From contig NZ_CP059162.1 in assembly GCF_013466605.1 (NCBI RefSeq), positions 5,704,001-5,768,000 of the forward strand: a stretch of 64,000 bases of DNA, written 5' to 3'. The position numbers and the translations under genes were made by a program. Of the stretch, positions 53,558 to 61,737 are shown piece after piece (the first letter of the stretch is position 1; each line of letters opens with the position of its first letter). Source of the stretch: Pseudomonas chlororaphis subsp. aurantiaca (lineage in GTDB: Bacteria; Pseudomonadota; Gammaproteobacteria; Pseudomonadales; Pseudomonadaceae). The notes beneath the pieces are model-generated. The model ran no database searches. It saw only the letters and a program-made list of their open reading frames with translations, and was not told the origin of the DNA.

Positions 53558-55324
53558 TTATTTTCTCCAACGCTCAATGACCTGAGCAAAGACAACATCG
53601 CGCCATGGCGTTTTCCATTCACTATGAACCTTGACGCTTTGTGAATGTGGTTCTGGAACCGGTAGCGGCATCTTAATCACAGCTGGCAGCAACACGGCGT
53701 CACCGACCACAACGCACTCGCCAGGAGCTAGGTTAGGAAGGATCTCTGTGATCGCATTGGCGTTATCGGGGAATAGCCGTCGCACATAGGTCTGATCTGC
53801 GTCGTTCGTCAGGCGCAAGGAAATGAAGTTGTTGCACTGGGCGAATATTGTTTCCGATACTTCCGAGGGTCGTTGGCTAACCACCATCAGACTCAAGCCG
53901 TATTTCCGTCCCTCCTTTGCAATGCGTTCGATAGATTTTCGGGATGCTCGATAGGCTGCATGACCGTCCCTCGGTACATAGTTGTGAGCCTCTTCGCATA
54001 CGAGCATCACGGGGATGTCATTGAGTTTGTCTTCAGCATGCTGCAATTTTGAATAATGAAAGCAAAAGTCAAATATAAGGCGAGAGATCAGACTAACCGT
54101 GACGCTAAGAACTTCGAACGGAACTCCGCTCAAGTCTACAATGGTAACGTTCGCCTTATGGAGGTAGCCAATGAATTGCTTCATCAGCGCTTCAAAGTCA
54201 TCAGTAACATGCGCCTGCCCATCCGTTTTCTTAGAATTCAAGAGAAACCGGAGACGTTTATCAGTCAATTTCGCCTCCAGCCGCGAAACGAACCTATTGA
54301 ACTCTCCATTGAATGGCCCATTGGTCGCCTTGGTCGCTGCCGCAGCCGAGTTGGCAACAAAATCGTGGATTTTTTCGAAATAAATTTTCCGGTCAGGCAC
54401 CAAGTCTCCACTGGCTAGCTTAGGCTTGTCTTCTCCAGGCAGCCGACCAATGACCTCTCGATTCAGGTTTTCAATGAAGTTGTAAACCTCCCTAATCGAG
54501 AAATAAACAGGAGTGTCGTACGTCACTTCTGGAACATCTGGATTATGCATTTCTTTGTTCAAAACAACAGCATGCTTGAACTGACTAACTTGGTTATGAG
54601 AGTTCGATTCGTTACTCTCGATAAACATGCTTTCGAGCTCTTCAGAATTCATCAACCAGTATGGAAGCTGGAGGGAATCAATATCTAGTCGACTCAGAGT
54701 GAAAGACTCTTCCGCATGCAAAGTAAACGCAGCGGTATATTCATCATGGACATCAAATATCACCACATGCGAGTTATTTTGCATGTCCTTGTTACTATTC
54801 TTACGCTGAGATATTCCAACGATACCCTGTAGCACGCTCGCAACAGTGCATGATTTACCAGAGCCAGTGGAGCCCACAACGGCAATATGCTTACTAAAAA
54901 ATCTATTGCCGTTGATCATAAGATCAATGGCTTTATTCATTGAGAGTTTGCCAAGAGGGAAATCGTGATCGCCATCTGCCGAGAATATCTTGTCTAAGGT
55001 ATCGTTTTCCGCAATGAATGCATGTTCAGTTGGTACCGGCAAGAGGAGACTACTACGATCAAACGTTTTGTCCTCTACTAGAGTTCCTATCGCTTGGCAC
55101 TCAATTTGGAAGCTCCAGGTCGGCTTTCCGTCTGGAGTGATCGTGTTTGTGCCTTTGATGTTTCGGATGGTGGCAATCGTAAAATCATGGTTGCCTTGTG
55201 CAATCTTCAGAAAACGGCCAACTTGCAGTCCTTCCTTATTTTTCTCGAACGCTTCAAGACTATCTACCGCAACGATGACAGCTTCTGGCGCACACGAAAG
55301 CACAGCTCCAATTTTAATAGGCAT
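53558..55324 (-). CDS. HerA-type hexameric ATPase (DUF87)
   Basis: 588 residues. An N-terminal HAS-barrel-like region (about 1-100) is followed by the FtsK/HerA motor: Walker A GSTGSGKSCTVAS (near 152), Walker B IPVMLVCEEAHNYVP, and a sensor/arginine region LMVVSQRPSEVSETIFAQ. HerA ATPases drive DNA translocation with partner nucleases such as NurA, SIR2 or DUF4297 proteins in anti-phage systems. Its start overlaps the nuclease gene upstream by 11 bases, so the two proteins are made together. Only moderately AT-rich. Confidence 0.9.
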   Translation of the reverse strand: MPIKIGAVLSCAPEAVIVAVDSLEAFEKNKEGLQVGRFLKIAQGNHDFTIATIRNIKGTNTITPDGKPTWSFQIECQAIGTLVEDKTFDRSSLLLPVPTEHAFIAENDTLDKIFSADGDHDFPLGKLSMNKAIDLMINGNRFFSKHIAVVGSTGSGKSCTVASVLQGIVGISQRKNSNKDMQNNSHVVIFDVHDEYTAAFTLHAEESFTLSRLDIDSLQLPYWLMNSEELESMFIESNESNSHNQVSQFKHAVVLNKEMHNPDVPEVTYDTPVYFSIREVYNFIENLNREVIGRLPGEDKPKLASGDLVPDRKIYFEKIHDFVANSAAAATKATNGPFNGEFNRFVSRLEAKLTDKRLRFLLNSKKTDGQAHVTDDFEALMKQFIGYLHKANVTIVDLSGVPFEVLSVTVSLISRLIFDFCFHYSKLQHAEDKLNDIPVMLVCEEAHNYVPRDGHAAYRASRKSIERIAKEGRKYGLSLMVVSQRPSEVSETIFAQCNNFISLRLTNDADQTYVRRLFPDNANAITEILPNLAPGECVVVGDAVLLPAVIKMPLPVPEPHSQSVKVHSEWKTPWRDVVFAQVIERWRK

Positions 55325-56492
55325 TGCTCATCCCCATCATATATTTGATTTCATCAAATTTTTCGGCACCTAGGGCTTCAAGATTTACATCCTGAAGGTC
55401 TAGACTTGTAATATCTCCATCTCCAATTACAAAAAAATCATCCGCCTTAATTTTAAGCTGAAGATTTTTGTAATCATCCCAACGAATAAACCGCAGAACA
55501 AACTCTTTTTTATCCTTTAGAACCATCGGTTCACGGAAAAAACTGATCTCGGAAAACGCCTTTACTGGTCGTCCGAGGTTTGGCACCACATCCTTCCCGA
55601 TTAATCGTTCCGCGATCTCATCAAATAAATCTTGAGAAACGTCCAGCGCAAAGAGGGGTGTGTGTGTATGTACCTGCTTAAAATGGTACTTATCAATAAA
55701 TGACTTGATAAAGAGGACAATCTGCTCATCGAACTGTTCTAGGAACGCAGGAAATATAACCAAGAAGCGCAGACGAACGTTTGCACTCAAGTTTTCTTTT
55801 AGCTGTTTACGTCGTGTCTCCAAAACCTTCTGTCGCGTCTTTAACGCAAGTGTCCATTGAGAAACCGCAGTAGATCTAATCCGACGTAACTCTTCCAAAA
55901 AACTCCTCTTGGTGATTTTTCTAAGCTTCTCCTGATGTTTGATACTTAAATCAGCAATGATTTGAATGGCATTTGGATAAAACAGTGTTTCCACTTCCCC
56001 CCTATTGAAACCAAGACCCTCAAGCAGCTTTGCATTTTCCTCCACTAAGTCGTCATACTTTGGTGTTACCGTAATTGCAAATACTTTCAGGAATTCATCA
56101 ACATCAACACCAGCAACCTCTGCAACCAAAGTTTTTAATTCTTTGTTTCTAGAGCCGAGAGCACTCTTCAACTCTACAGCGGAGATGACGATCACTGGAT
56201 TGTTTGGAAAGTGTGCAAACAGATGATATTTTATTTTCGCGGCTGGATTAGACTTAAAGTGTTTCATCATCTGAAGCAAAGGATCATACAGAATACTCGG
56301 CGTATACTTATCCTGCGTCTCGTGATACTTACACTGAATCGCCTTGGTACCCGTAAATGTTGCTACCTCAATATCTTCGACAATACCTTCGATAGTAATT
56401 TCCGCCTCATCCGCAGCCTTCAGCAGTTCAGCGAGCGTCTGATTAAACTGGTACAGGAATCCTTGTATTGTGTAGTCGGCCGAACGTCCCAT
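55314..56492 (-). CDS. DUF4297/Cap4-like nuclease, HerA partner
   Basis: 392 residues from MGRSADYTIQGFLYQFNQTL, with GAGG 7 bases upstream. The N-terminal domain carries the Cap4/DUF4297-type nuclease signature: an acidic stretch, EGIVEDIEV (Asp40) and IQCKYHE (Gln53-x-Lys55), the QxK variant of the PD-(D/E)XK motif. The remainder (about 150-390) is helical with no family I can name, and presumably senses or contacts HerA. DUF4297 plus HerA is a known two-gene anti-phage pair (called Gao_Her_DUF in defence catalogues). Assignment rests on motif, size and neighbour. Confidence 0.75.
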   Translation of the reverse strand: MGRSADYTIQGFLYQFNQTLAELLKAADEAEITIEGIVEDIEVATFTGTKAIQCKYHETQDKYTPSILYDPLLQMMKHFKSNPAAKIKYHLFAHFPNNPVIVISAVELKSALGSRNKELKTLVAEVAGVDVDEFLKVFAITVTPKYDDLVEENAKLLEGLGFNRGEVETLFYPNAIQIIADLSIKHQEKLRKITKRSFLEELRRIRSTAVSQWTLALKTRQKVLETRRKQLKENLSANVRLRFLVIFPAFLEQFDEQIVLFIKSFIDKYHFKQVHTHTPLFALDVSQDLFDEIAERLIGKDVVPNLGRPVKAFSEISFFREPMVLKDKKEFVLRFIRWDDYKNLQLKIKADDFFVIGDGDITSLDLQDVNLEALGAEKFDEIKYMMGMSNAY

Positions 56493-56512
56493 TATGACCT
56501 CTGCAATTTTTT

Positions 56513-56932
56513 CTATGCCGTTAAATTCGGGAGGCCAGCCTCGCTGAGCACTGCTCGAAGGATGTTGCGCTCCTCGCTGTAGGTCCAGGCACTTGGATGA
56601 TGAATTGCAATGTGCCGCGCTGACTCCTCCCAGGGCGCATACCAATCATCTTTTACAGCGATGAATACTGGGGGGCAGCCATCGAACTGGTCGCTGGTAA
56701 TGTCAATAACTACACCGTCGAGCTCAAGCCACGCATGGGAGCCGCCACCACGCTCGCCACAGACGTATTCAACCCGCAAACCTAGCTGGGTATTGAGATA
56801 GTCCCCGAGCAGCTCCGAAACGACACCACAACAGCCCCGTGGGAATGTCTGCAGGTGTGTCGAGAGCTGGCCTCGTAATTTTTGTGCGTCAAGCCCTTTA
56901 CGAAAAGAATGAGTGACGACAGTAAAATCCAA
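56513..56932 (-). CDS. Transglutaminase-like cysteine protein in the HerA cassette
   Basis: 139 residues. The TTG start at 56932 is well supported by GAGGAGG 6 bases upstream. A Cys-His-Asp triad is laid out as in transglutaminase/papain-like enzymes: Cys34 or Cys35 in FPRGCCGVVSELLGDYL, His66 in GGSHAWLELDG, Asp77 in VVIDITSDQF. No signal peptide, so it acts in the cytoplasm. It is the first gene of the operon with the nuclease (20 bases away) and HerA. It could be a protease, amidase or deamidase that activates or restrains the nuclease. I know of no characterised system with this third member. Confidence 0.68.
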   Translation of the reverse strand: MDFTVVTHSFRKGLDAQKLRGQLSTHLQTFPRGCCGVVSELLGDYLNTQLGLRVEYVCGERGGGSHAWLELDGVVIDITSDQFDGCPPVFIAVKDDWYAPWEESARHIAIHHPSAWTYSEERNILRAVLSEAGLPNLTA

Positions 56933-57145
56933 TATTTTCCTCCTCGCTTTCTGATGCGCCCTACGTTCTGTATCGACCCCAGCTTAGTAGACGCTTTGAA
57001 TGTCTGCTTTTTTGGCCGATAGCTACTTGGCACGAAAGGGATCTGCTAGCCTGCTGGCCGCACTAGACGGGCTGCTGATAATGCTACTGGGCAGATGATG
57101 ATCCGAAGGGCCTACATCAAAGCACTCATGCACTCTTCTAAAGCA

Positions 57146-57266
57146 TTACACCAGTTAGCCTAGTAACACTCCCCACTACTGACTCACAACAACGGTGTAA
57201 CTCAATAAATATTCAATAAATACAGCTAGTTAGATAGCACCGTTACACCAGTAACATGGGTAACAC
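57146..57266. repeat. Second GTGTAAC repeat cluster
   Basis: TTACACC near 57147, GGTGTAAC at 57194-57201, GTTACACC at 57242-57249 and GGTAACAC at 57259-57266 resemble the cluster at 44346-44468, so copies of the same motif lie near both ends of the element. Confidence 0.5.
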
Positions 57267-57346
57267 AGCTTTTAGGGGGAAACGTAACCCCCACTCCCCG
57301 GAAGCATCATTCCCTCCAGCGAATGTCACGTGCATGGTCGAAAGTA

Positions 57347-57647
57347 CGCCGGGGTCCCTGAGGAGTTCATTAGGACACGGGGTCGGAAACCCGCGGGATT
57401 TTGTTAGCGGGAGAACTCCCTGCTTAGTGAACAGGTGAACCCGGTGAACTGCCTGTTTACCTGTGCATTTGCCCTACGAAACGATCGATCAGAGGTCACC
57501 GTTACCGCCCCGGTAACGATGCCCTCTTTTCTTCAAGATCCTTTCAATTTCAACCTTTGAATTTCAGTAAGCTGGAGCACCTTCCACTACTGAAACCCCG
57601 CGGGTTTCCGACCCCGTACCTTTACGGATGTCTCAGGGTCCCCAGCG
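57347..57647. repeat. 51-bp inverted repeat enclosing 199 bp
   Basis: ACGGGGTCGGAAACCCGCGGG (57377-57397, 21 bases; only its complement is found at 57597-57617) is a perfect inverted pair. The outer 30 bases of each arm are imperfect, with CGCnGGGGnCCCTGAG shared. The enclosed segment holds the GGTGAAC iterons and a small palindrome CGTTACC-N-GGTAACG. Confidence 0.8.
57426..57461. repeat. GGTGAAC iterons
   Basis: AGTGAAC (57426), GGTGAAC (57434), GGTGAAC (57443) and the inverted GTTTACC (57455) lie 8-12 bases apart. Phage P4 alpha protein binds GGTGAACAG-type iterons at its origin, so these are plausible sites for the element's primase/helicase. Confidence 0.6.
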
Positions 57648-57672
57648 ATATCAGGCCTATCAGCTAAGGCAC

Positions 57673-58947
57673 TTAATCAGTACCAAGGTCGAATGCCAGT
57701 AGTGAGATGGTGACTTTCCTATCCACATCCTGAGGTAGGGAAAAAACGTACCGATCACTGGTTTCGTCAAGCTTCACTGGCCCGCTTTCATAATGTGGGT
57801 GCTTCTTGACCAAGACCCTCATTTTTTCAACAACAGCAGTAAAGCCCGCATTTCGGTTGAACATTACTATGGCAGCCTTGGTATCCCGCCATGTCAGGTA
57901 GCTCAGTAGTTGGTCTATCGTTGCCAAAAAACGTTTGTCACCACCCCATATTTTGAATTCAGCAACAAACAAATTCCCCCCTTCGTGACGTATCAGCACG
58001 TCAGTTTTGCCTTGATAGTTGAAAGCCTCGCCTGAAGCCGTACCGAAGTGAGCGTTGAGAGGAACCAAAAAGAGATCCCGCAATGCTTCTTCATCCAGCT
58101 TTCTCGTGCGCGACGAACTCTGCTCAATGCTGTGGCCCGCTCCCCTGACCAGGCCAAGGATAGTCTCGTACTGCTTGAGGTCGAGTGTCGGATCCAAGGC
58201 ACGTGCCGGAGTCATAGGAGGCAACTGGGGCGTAACCTTTTGCTTAACTGCAGGAGGAATGTAACTGCGGGCATCTCCTGGCTTTTCCTTGAGCCGAATA
58301 CCCATGCTTGAAAGCTTCGAAGCATTGTCTTTTTGCTCAAGGAGCTTTTTACGCCGCGAGGCAATCTCAGCCACAACCGAGGTAGACAGTTGCTGTCTAA
58401 ACCCCGCCCATTGTCTGCGATGCGACTCTAGATATTTTTCAATTGACGCAAGGCGAGAGTCCAGTTCGGCTTTGACTGCCTCAGGGGTAAGCTGGCGATC
58501 TGCAATGGTGAATGTCAATACCTGTTGACGCACTACAGCCTGGGGCGGTGAGAGATCAAATGAATTGGGGCGTAGCTTGAATATGTCAGCCTCCCCTTCA
58601 AATGGCACTTCGAAATCGTATGCCTCACCGGGGACTGATCTCATTTCACGATCCCACTGAAAATAAACCTCTACCTGTCGTTCGTGATGCGTAGCGACTA
58701 TCCCCTCACGAACCAAAATTGGTATCTCGACGTCGTACTTTTCAATGAAGTATCTCGCTAGAGCGTCGGGTTCCGTTTCTAAAATTCGTTTTTCGGCAAG
58801 CTTGCTGATTTCAACGCAAGCTGAATTGATTTGGCCAGTGATGGCATTCGTCGCATCCCCACTCACGAACAAGTAGTCGCGCACATCCCTGTAACTCATA
58901 ACGGCACCTATAGCTGCTCTCAAATTGCTATCAAAGCTAAATGTCAT
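57673..58947 (-). CDS. Stand-alone PD-(D/E)XK nuclease-like protein
   Basis: 424 residues from MTFSFDSNLRAAIGAVMSYR (an earlier TTG is open). The N-terminal 160 residues show a beta-rich region with EVYFQWDREM. A coiled segment with ASRRKKLLEQKDNASKL lies near 215-235. The C-terminal domain has GKTDVLIRHEGGNLFVAEFK then IWGG, the D...ExK core of restriction-type nucleases. No methylase or helicase is beside it. It lies alone against attR, the usual place for cargo, and may be a defence or nuclease effector gene. I cannot name the family. Confidence 0.65.
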   Translation of the reverse strand: MTFSFDSNLRAAIGAVMSYRDVRDYLFVSGDATNAITGQINSACVEISKLAEKRILETEPDALARYFIEKYDVEIPILVREGIVATHHERQVEVYFQWDREMRSVPGEAYDFEVPFEGEADIFKLRPNSFDLSPPQAVVRQQVLTFTIADRQLTPEAVKAELDSRLASIEKYLESHRRQWAGFRQQLSTSVVAEIASRRKKLLEQKDNASKLSSMGIRLKEKPGDARSYIPPAVKQKVTPQLPPMTPARALDPTLDLKQYETILGLVRGAGHSIEQSSSRTRKLDEEALRDLFLVPLNAHFGTASGEAFNYQGKTDVLIRHEGGNLFVAEFKIWGGDKRFLATIDQLLSYLTWRDTKAAIVMFNRNAGFTAVVEKMRVLVKKHPHYESGPVKLDETSDRYVFSLPQDVDRKVTISLLAFDLGTD

Positions 58948-59072
58948 GAATAGAACAAGCAATGCCGTGGTGGGCCAGAATCAATGCTCTTGTATGCCCA
59001 TATGTATGCCTATCTAATGACAAGAACAATAAACCCAATAAAATCAACCATTTTACAAACAGGTTCAAATGA

Positions 59073-59165
59073 CTGTGTACACCAAGTACCTGTTTACAGA
59101 CATCCACGGAAGTCTCTAAACAACCTCAAGAAGCCCGCCTAGTGCGGGCTTTCTTGTTTCTGGCT
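59073..59165 (+). repeat. Right attachment site of the integrative element
   Basis: CTGTGTACACCAAGTACC (59073-59090) resembles the tRNA-Met 3' end but lacks two bases (GC) of it. 59123-59165 repeats 42946-42988 with one mismatch, including a second tRNA-type terminator (59131-59151). Both flanks keep the same spacing. From 59166 to 59366 I see no gene. Confidence 0.87.
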
Positions 59166-59366
59166 ATCTCTCCTCGTATCCCCCTCTACCTTCGCCTTCG
59201 TCTTCCCTCCGCCCTCTTGCCCCATGAGCGCATGAAGCATTTTCTGCGACTGCCTGGGCCAGACTGTCGCCCTCAATACCGACGGCCGGATCAACGCCCC
59301 TGTCACCGCCGCTCGCTTCGACAAAGCCCCCCCAACGAATGGCTTCACCTCGATTCCACCGAGGCC

Positions 59367-59384
59367 CCTACCAGATCTTGCAGG
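59367..59384. promoter_or_regulatory. Lux-type phz box upstream of phzI
   Basis: CCTACCAGATCTTGCAGG is an imperfect 18-base palindrome centred on AGATCT, the inverse orientation of the box before phzA. It lies 57 bases before phzI, consistent with PhzR-acyl-homoserine lactone activation and positive autoinduction. Confidence 0.78.
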
Positions 59385-59441
59385 TGCCAAGCCTGTGCAA
59401 GTCCTCTATAAAACTGCACTCCCCCTAAGGAACACCCAGCA

Positions 59442-60032
59442 ATGCACATGGAAGAGCACACACTGAACGAAATGAGCGATGAGCTGAAACTCATGCTCGG
59501 CCGCTTTCGGCACGAACAATTTATCGAGAAACTCGGATGGCGGCTGCCCGCCCATCCGAGCCAGGCAGGTTGTGAATGGGACCAATACGACGCCGAACAC
59601 GCCCGCTACCTCCTGGCGTTCAATGAAGACCGCGCCATCGTTGGCTGCGCCCGGCTGATTCCCACCACGCTCCCCAACCTGCTTGAAGGGGTGTTCAGCC
59701 ATGCCTGTGCCGGGTCGCCGCCCAAGCATCCAGCCATCTGGGAAATGACTCGCTTCACCACCCGCGAACCGCAATTGGCGATGCCGTTGTTCTGGAGAAG
59801 CCTCAAGACGGCCGCCCTGGCGGGCGCAGAGGCCATCGTCGGGATCGTCAACAGCACCATGGAGCGCTATTACAAAATCAACGGCGTCCACTACGAACGG
59901 CTGGGCCCGGTCACGGTGCACCAGAATGAAAAAATCCTCGCCATCAAACTCTCGGCCCACCGCGAGCACCACCGCAGCGCAGTCGCACCGTCAGCCTTCA
60001 TGTCCGACACATTATTGAAAGAGACCGCTTGA
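59442..60032 (+). CDS. phzI: Acyl-homoserine lactone synthase PhzI
   Basis: 196 residues, LuxI family; in P. chlororaphis it makes mainly C6-HSL. Conserved LuxI residues are visible: Arg24-region FRHEQFIEKLGW, EWDQYD, YLLAFNEDRAIVGCARLIPT, and EMTRFTTRE. It reads matching known P. chlororaphis PhzI closely. It is convergent with phzR (31 bases between stops). A phz box precedes it, giving autoinduction. Confidence 0.96.
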   Translation: MHMEEHTLNEMSDELKLMLGRFRHEQFIEKLGWRLPAHPSQAGCEWDQYDAEHARYLLAFNEDRAIVGCARLIPTTLPNLLEGVFSHACAGSPPKHPAIWEMTRFTTREPQLAMPLFWRSLKTAALAGAEAIVGIVNSTMERYYKINGVHYERLGPVTVHQNEKILAIKLSAHREHHRSAVAPSAFMSDTLLKETA

Positions 60033-60063
60033 TACAGGCCGAGTCGTCCTTTTTGAATGCCCC

Positions 60064-60789
60064 TCAGATATAGCCCATCGCGACTGCGTAAGACACTGCC
60101 TGCAGGCGGTTACTGGCGCCGATTTTGCGCTGGATGTTGCGGTGATGGTAATTCACGGTATCGGTGCACACCCCCATGATCACGCCGATTTCCTCCGAGG
60201 TCTTGCCGTCGGCCGTCCAGCGCAGCACATCACATTCCCTCCCACTGAACTCCACGTCCGTATTGAAGACACGCACGTCGCTCTCCAGCTCGGAAATTTT
60301 CTCGTGGGCCGCTGCGGCAAAGGCTCTGGTCACCGGCTTCAAGGCTTCAAACTCCTGAAGGCTGATGGGGTTATTCTTGCGCGCCAGGCTTAACACCCCG
60401 ACCCTCCCCTGGGCGTTGAACGAGGGTTGTGCCAGGCCGTGGCATAAATGTGAATCCTTGGCTTCAGACCACAGGTCCGCGCACCCCCGGAACAACTCAT
60501 TGCTCCACAGAATGGGGGCCGACGAGACTTTGCTGTGCTTCACCGTGGGATCGATTACCGCGTAGTTAGCCGCCTGATATCGCTGCACCCAGTCCTTGGG
60601 GTAATTGCCGTACATATAAGTCCTGGGCCGCATGAACGGAGTCACGCTGCACATGCCGTAGGCAAAAAAATCGAACCGTAGTTCGCGCAAGGCCCTCAAC
60701 GCGACAGCCGTAAACTCCTGCATATCCATGGTTCGCGCAAAGATACTATAAAAGTACACATCCCATCCCAACTGCTGCCCTAATTCCAT
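60064..60789 (-). CDS. phzR: Quorum-sensing activator PhzR
   Basis: 241 residues from [20 protein letters not shown], the known start; a TTG five codons earlier is also open. The autoinducer-binding domain (about 15-165) has the LuxR Trp/Tyr/Asp set ([22 protein letters not shown]). The C-terminal helix-turn-helix has [21 protein letters not shown] and [16 protein letters not shown]. With C6-HSL it binds the phz boxes before phzA and phzI. Confidence 0.96.
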   Translation of the reverse strand: MELGQQLGWDVYFYSIFARTMDMQEFTAVALRALRELRFDFFAYGMCSVTPFMRPRTYMYGNYPKDWVQRYQAANYAVIDPTVKHSKVSSAPILWSNELFRGCADLWSEAKDSHLCHGLAQPSFNAQGRVGVLSLARKNNPISLQEFEALKPVTRAFAAAAHEKISELESDVRVFNTDVEFSGRECDVLRWTADGKTSEEIGVIMGVCTDTVNYHHRNIQRKIGASNRLQAVSYAVAMGYI

Positions 60790-61051
60790 TTTGAGCACCA
60801 CCAAAGTTGAAAACAGGCCGTTAGACTAGACCAACCTGAATCTCTGTCAACAAGCAAAATCACACCGTCATAGACGGCTTTGTGCTAGCACTAGATTCAT
60901 TGCGCCTAATCCAACTAACTACTTAGAACATTGCATCCGGGCGATGTTAGTAAGCCATTACCGCCTCTCAGCCGACGAATGAACCTGCCTCTTCACAATA
61001 ATGCAACAGTTCATCCGGCGGGCTGCAGCCAACCCGTTCATGCCCCTAATC

Positions 61052-61069
61052 ACTACAAGATCTGGTAGT
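61052..61069. promoter_or_regulatory. phz box upstream of phzA
   Basis: ACTACAAGATCTGGTAGT is an 18-base near-perfect palindrome, identical in its core to the phz box described in P. chlororaphis and P. fluorescens. Its centre lies about 33-37 bases before the TATAAA at 61093, so PhzR would contact RNA polymerase from the -42 position. Confidence 0.92.
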
Positions 61070-61092
61070 TCCACCCCCAAGAAACGCAGGTG

Positions 61093-61098
61093 TATAAA
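61093..61098 (+). promoter_or_regulatory. -10 element of the phz operon and long AT-rich leader
   Basis: TATAAA at 61093-61098 fits a transcript start near 61105, which gives a leader of about 115 bases before phzA. The leader is AT-rich and contains the palindrome GTAAATATTTAC (61144-61155). The rest of the phzR-phzA gap (60790-61051) holds no gene. Confidence 0.65.
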
Positions 61099-61219
61099 CA
61101 ACACCCACTCAGCACCGCCACGAAGGAACAATAGTTAAACACTGTAAATATTTACCCACGTCAATTAACTAAATATTTATTTTCAACATTATCACCCCCA
61201 ACTAAGGAGGATGCTGCCC

Positions 61220-61711
61220 ATGCCTGCTTCGCTTTCCCCTAGCGGCTTTAATGATCATCTTGAACTTCGCCAGAAAAATCGCGCCACGGTCGAACAGTAC
61301 ATGCGCACTAACGGCAAAGATCGACTGCGTCGGCATGAGCTGTTCACTCAGGATGGCAGTGGCGGTTCCTGGAACACCGAAACCGGTAAACCCCTCGTGT
61401 TCCAGGGCCACTCGAAACTGGCCGCCCTCGGCGCATGGCTGGAGAAGTGCTTTCCAGACTGGCAATGGCACAACGTCCGGGTGTTTGAAACCGATAACCC
61501 CAACCACTTCTGGGTGGAGAGCGACGGTCGTGGCAAGACTCTGGTTCCCGGCTACCCCGAAGGTTATTGCGAAAATCATTACATCCATTCTTTCGAACTG
61601 GATGACGGCAAGATCACGCAGAGCCGTGAATTCATGAACCCCTTCGAACAACTTCGCGCCTTGGGCATCCCCGTTCCAAGAATCAAGCGTGAAGGTATCC
61701 CCGCCTCATAG
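61220..61711 (+). CDS. phzA: Phenazine biosynthesis protein PhzA
   Basis: 163 residues from MPASLSPSGFNDHLELRQKN; the ATG at 61220 is 9 bases after AAGGAGG, while the ATG at 61211 touches it. It belongs to the ketosteroid isomerase/NTF2-like PhzA/B family, which promotes condensation of two aminoketone molecules to the tricyclic phenazine scaffold. It is the tandem paralogue of phzB next to it. First gene of the phz operon. Confidence 0.96.
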   Translation: MPASLSPSGFNDHLELRQKNRATVEQYMRTNGKDRLRRHELFTQDGSGGSWNTETGKPLVFQGHSKLAALGAWLEKCFPDWQWHNVRVFETDNPNHFWVESDGRGKTLVPGYPEGYCENHYIHSFELDDGKITQSREFMNPFEQLRALGIPVPRIKREGIPAS

Positions 61712-61737
61712 GCCCCCTGATTCATTGGAGATTGAGC

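Larger units (their letters stand above)
56933..57672. other. 740-bp non-coding region, possible element origin
   Basis: There is no convincing gene. It contains the cassette promoter region, GTGTAAC-type repeats (57146-57266), a 51-bp imperfect inverted repeat (57347-57397 and 57597-57647), and GGTGAAC iterons (57426-57461). Such repeat-rich DNA in an element with its own primase/helicase is a good candidate for the replication origin. Confidence 0.55.
42903..59090. mobile_element. P4-like integrative element at tRNA-Met (about 16.2 kb)
   Basis: Bounded by the direct repeats at 42903 and 59080. It contains an integrase facing inward from attL, an AlpA-like regulator, a leader with a C4/CI-type antisense RNA, a DUF3077 protein, a DUF927 primase/helicase, a MvaT-like protein and AT-rich cargo on the opposite strand. 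There are no capsid, tail or conjugation genes, so it is a satellite-like or mobilised island rather than a complete phage or ICE. Reading direction changes at 51.9 kb: the mobility half is on the plus strand and the cargo half on the minus strand. Confidence 0.87.

Noticed and set aside
57034..57672. Possible CRISPR array in the repeat-rich gap
   Set aside because: Repeats are short (7-8 bases), irregularly spaced and in both orientations, without spacers; iterons fit better.
59142..59411. 89-codon open frame between attR and phzI
   Set aside because: Begins inside the tRNA-type terminator repeat and runs through the phz box; no protein features.
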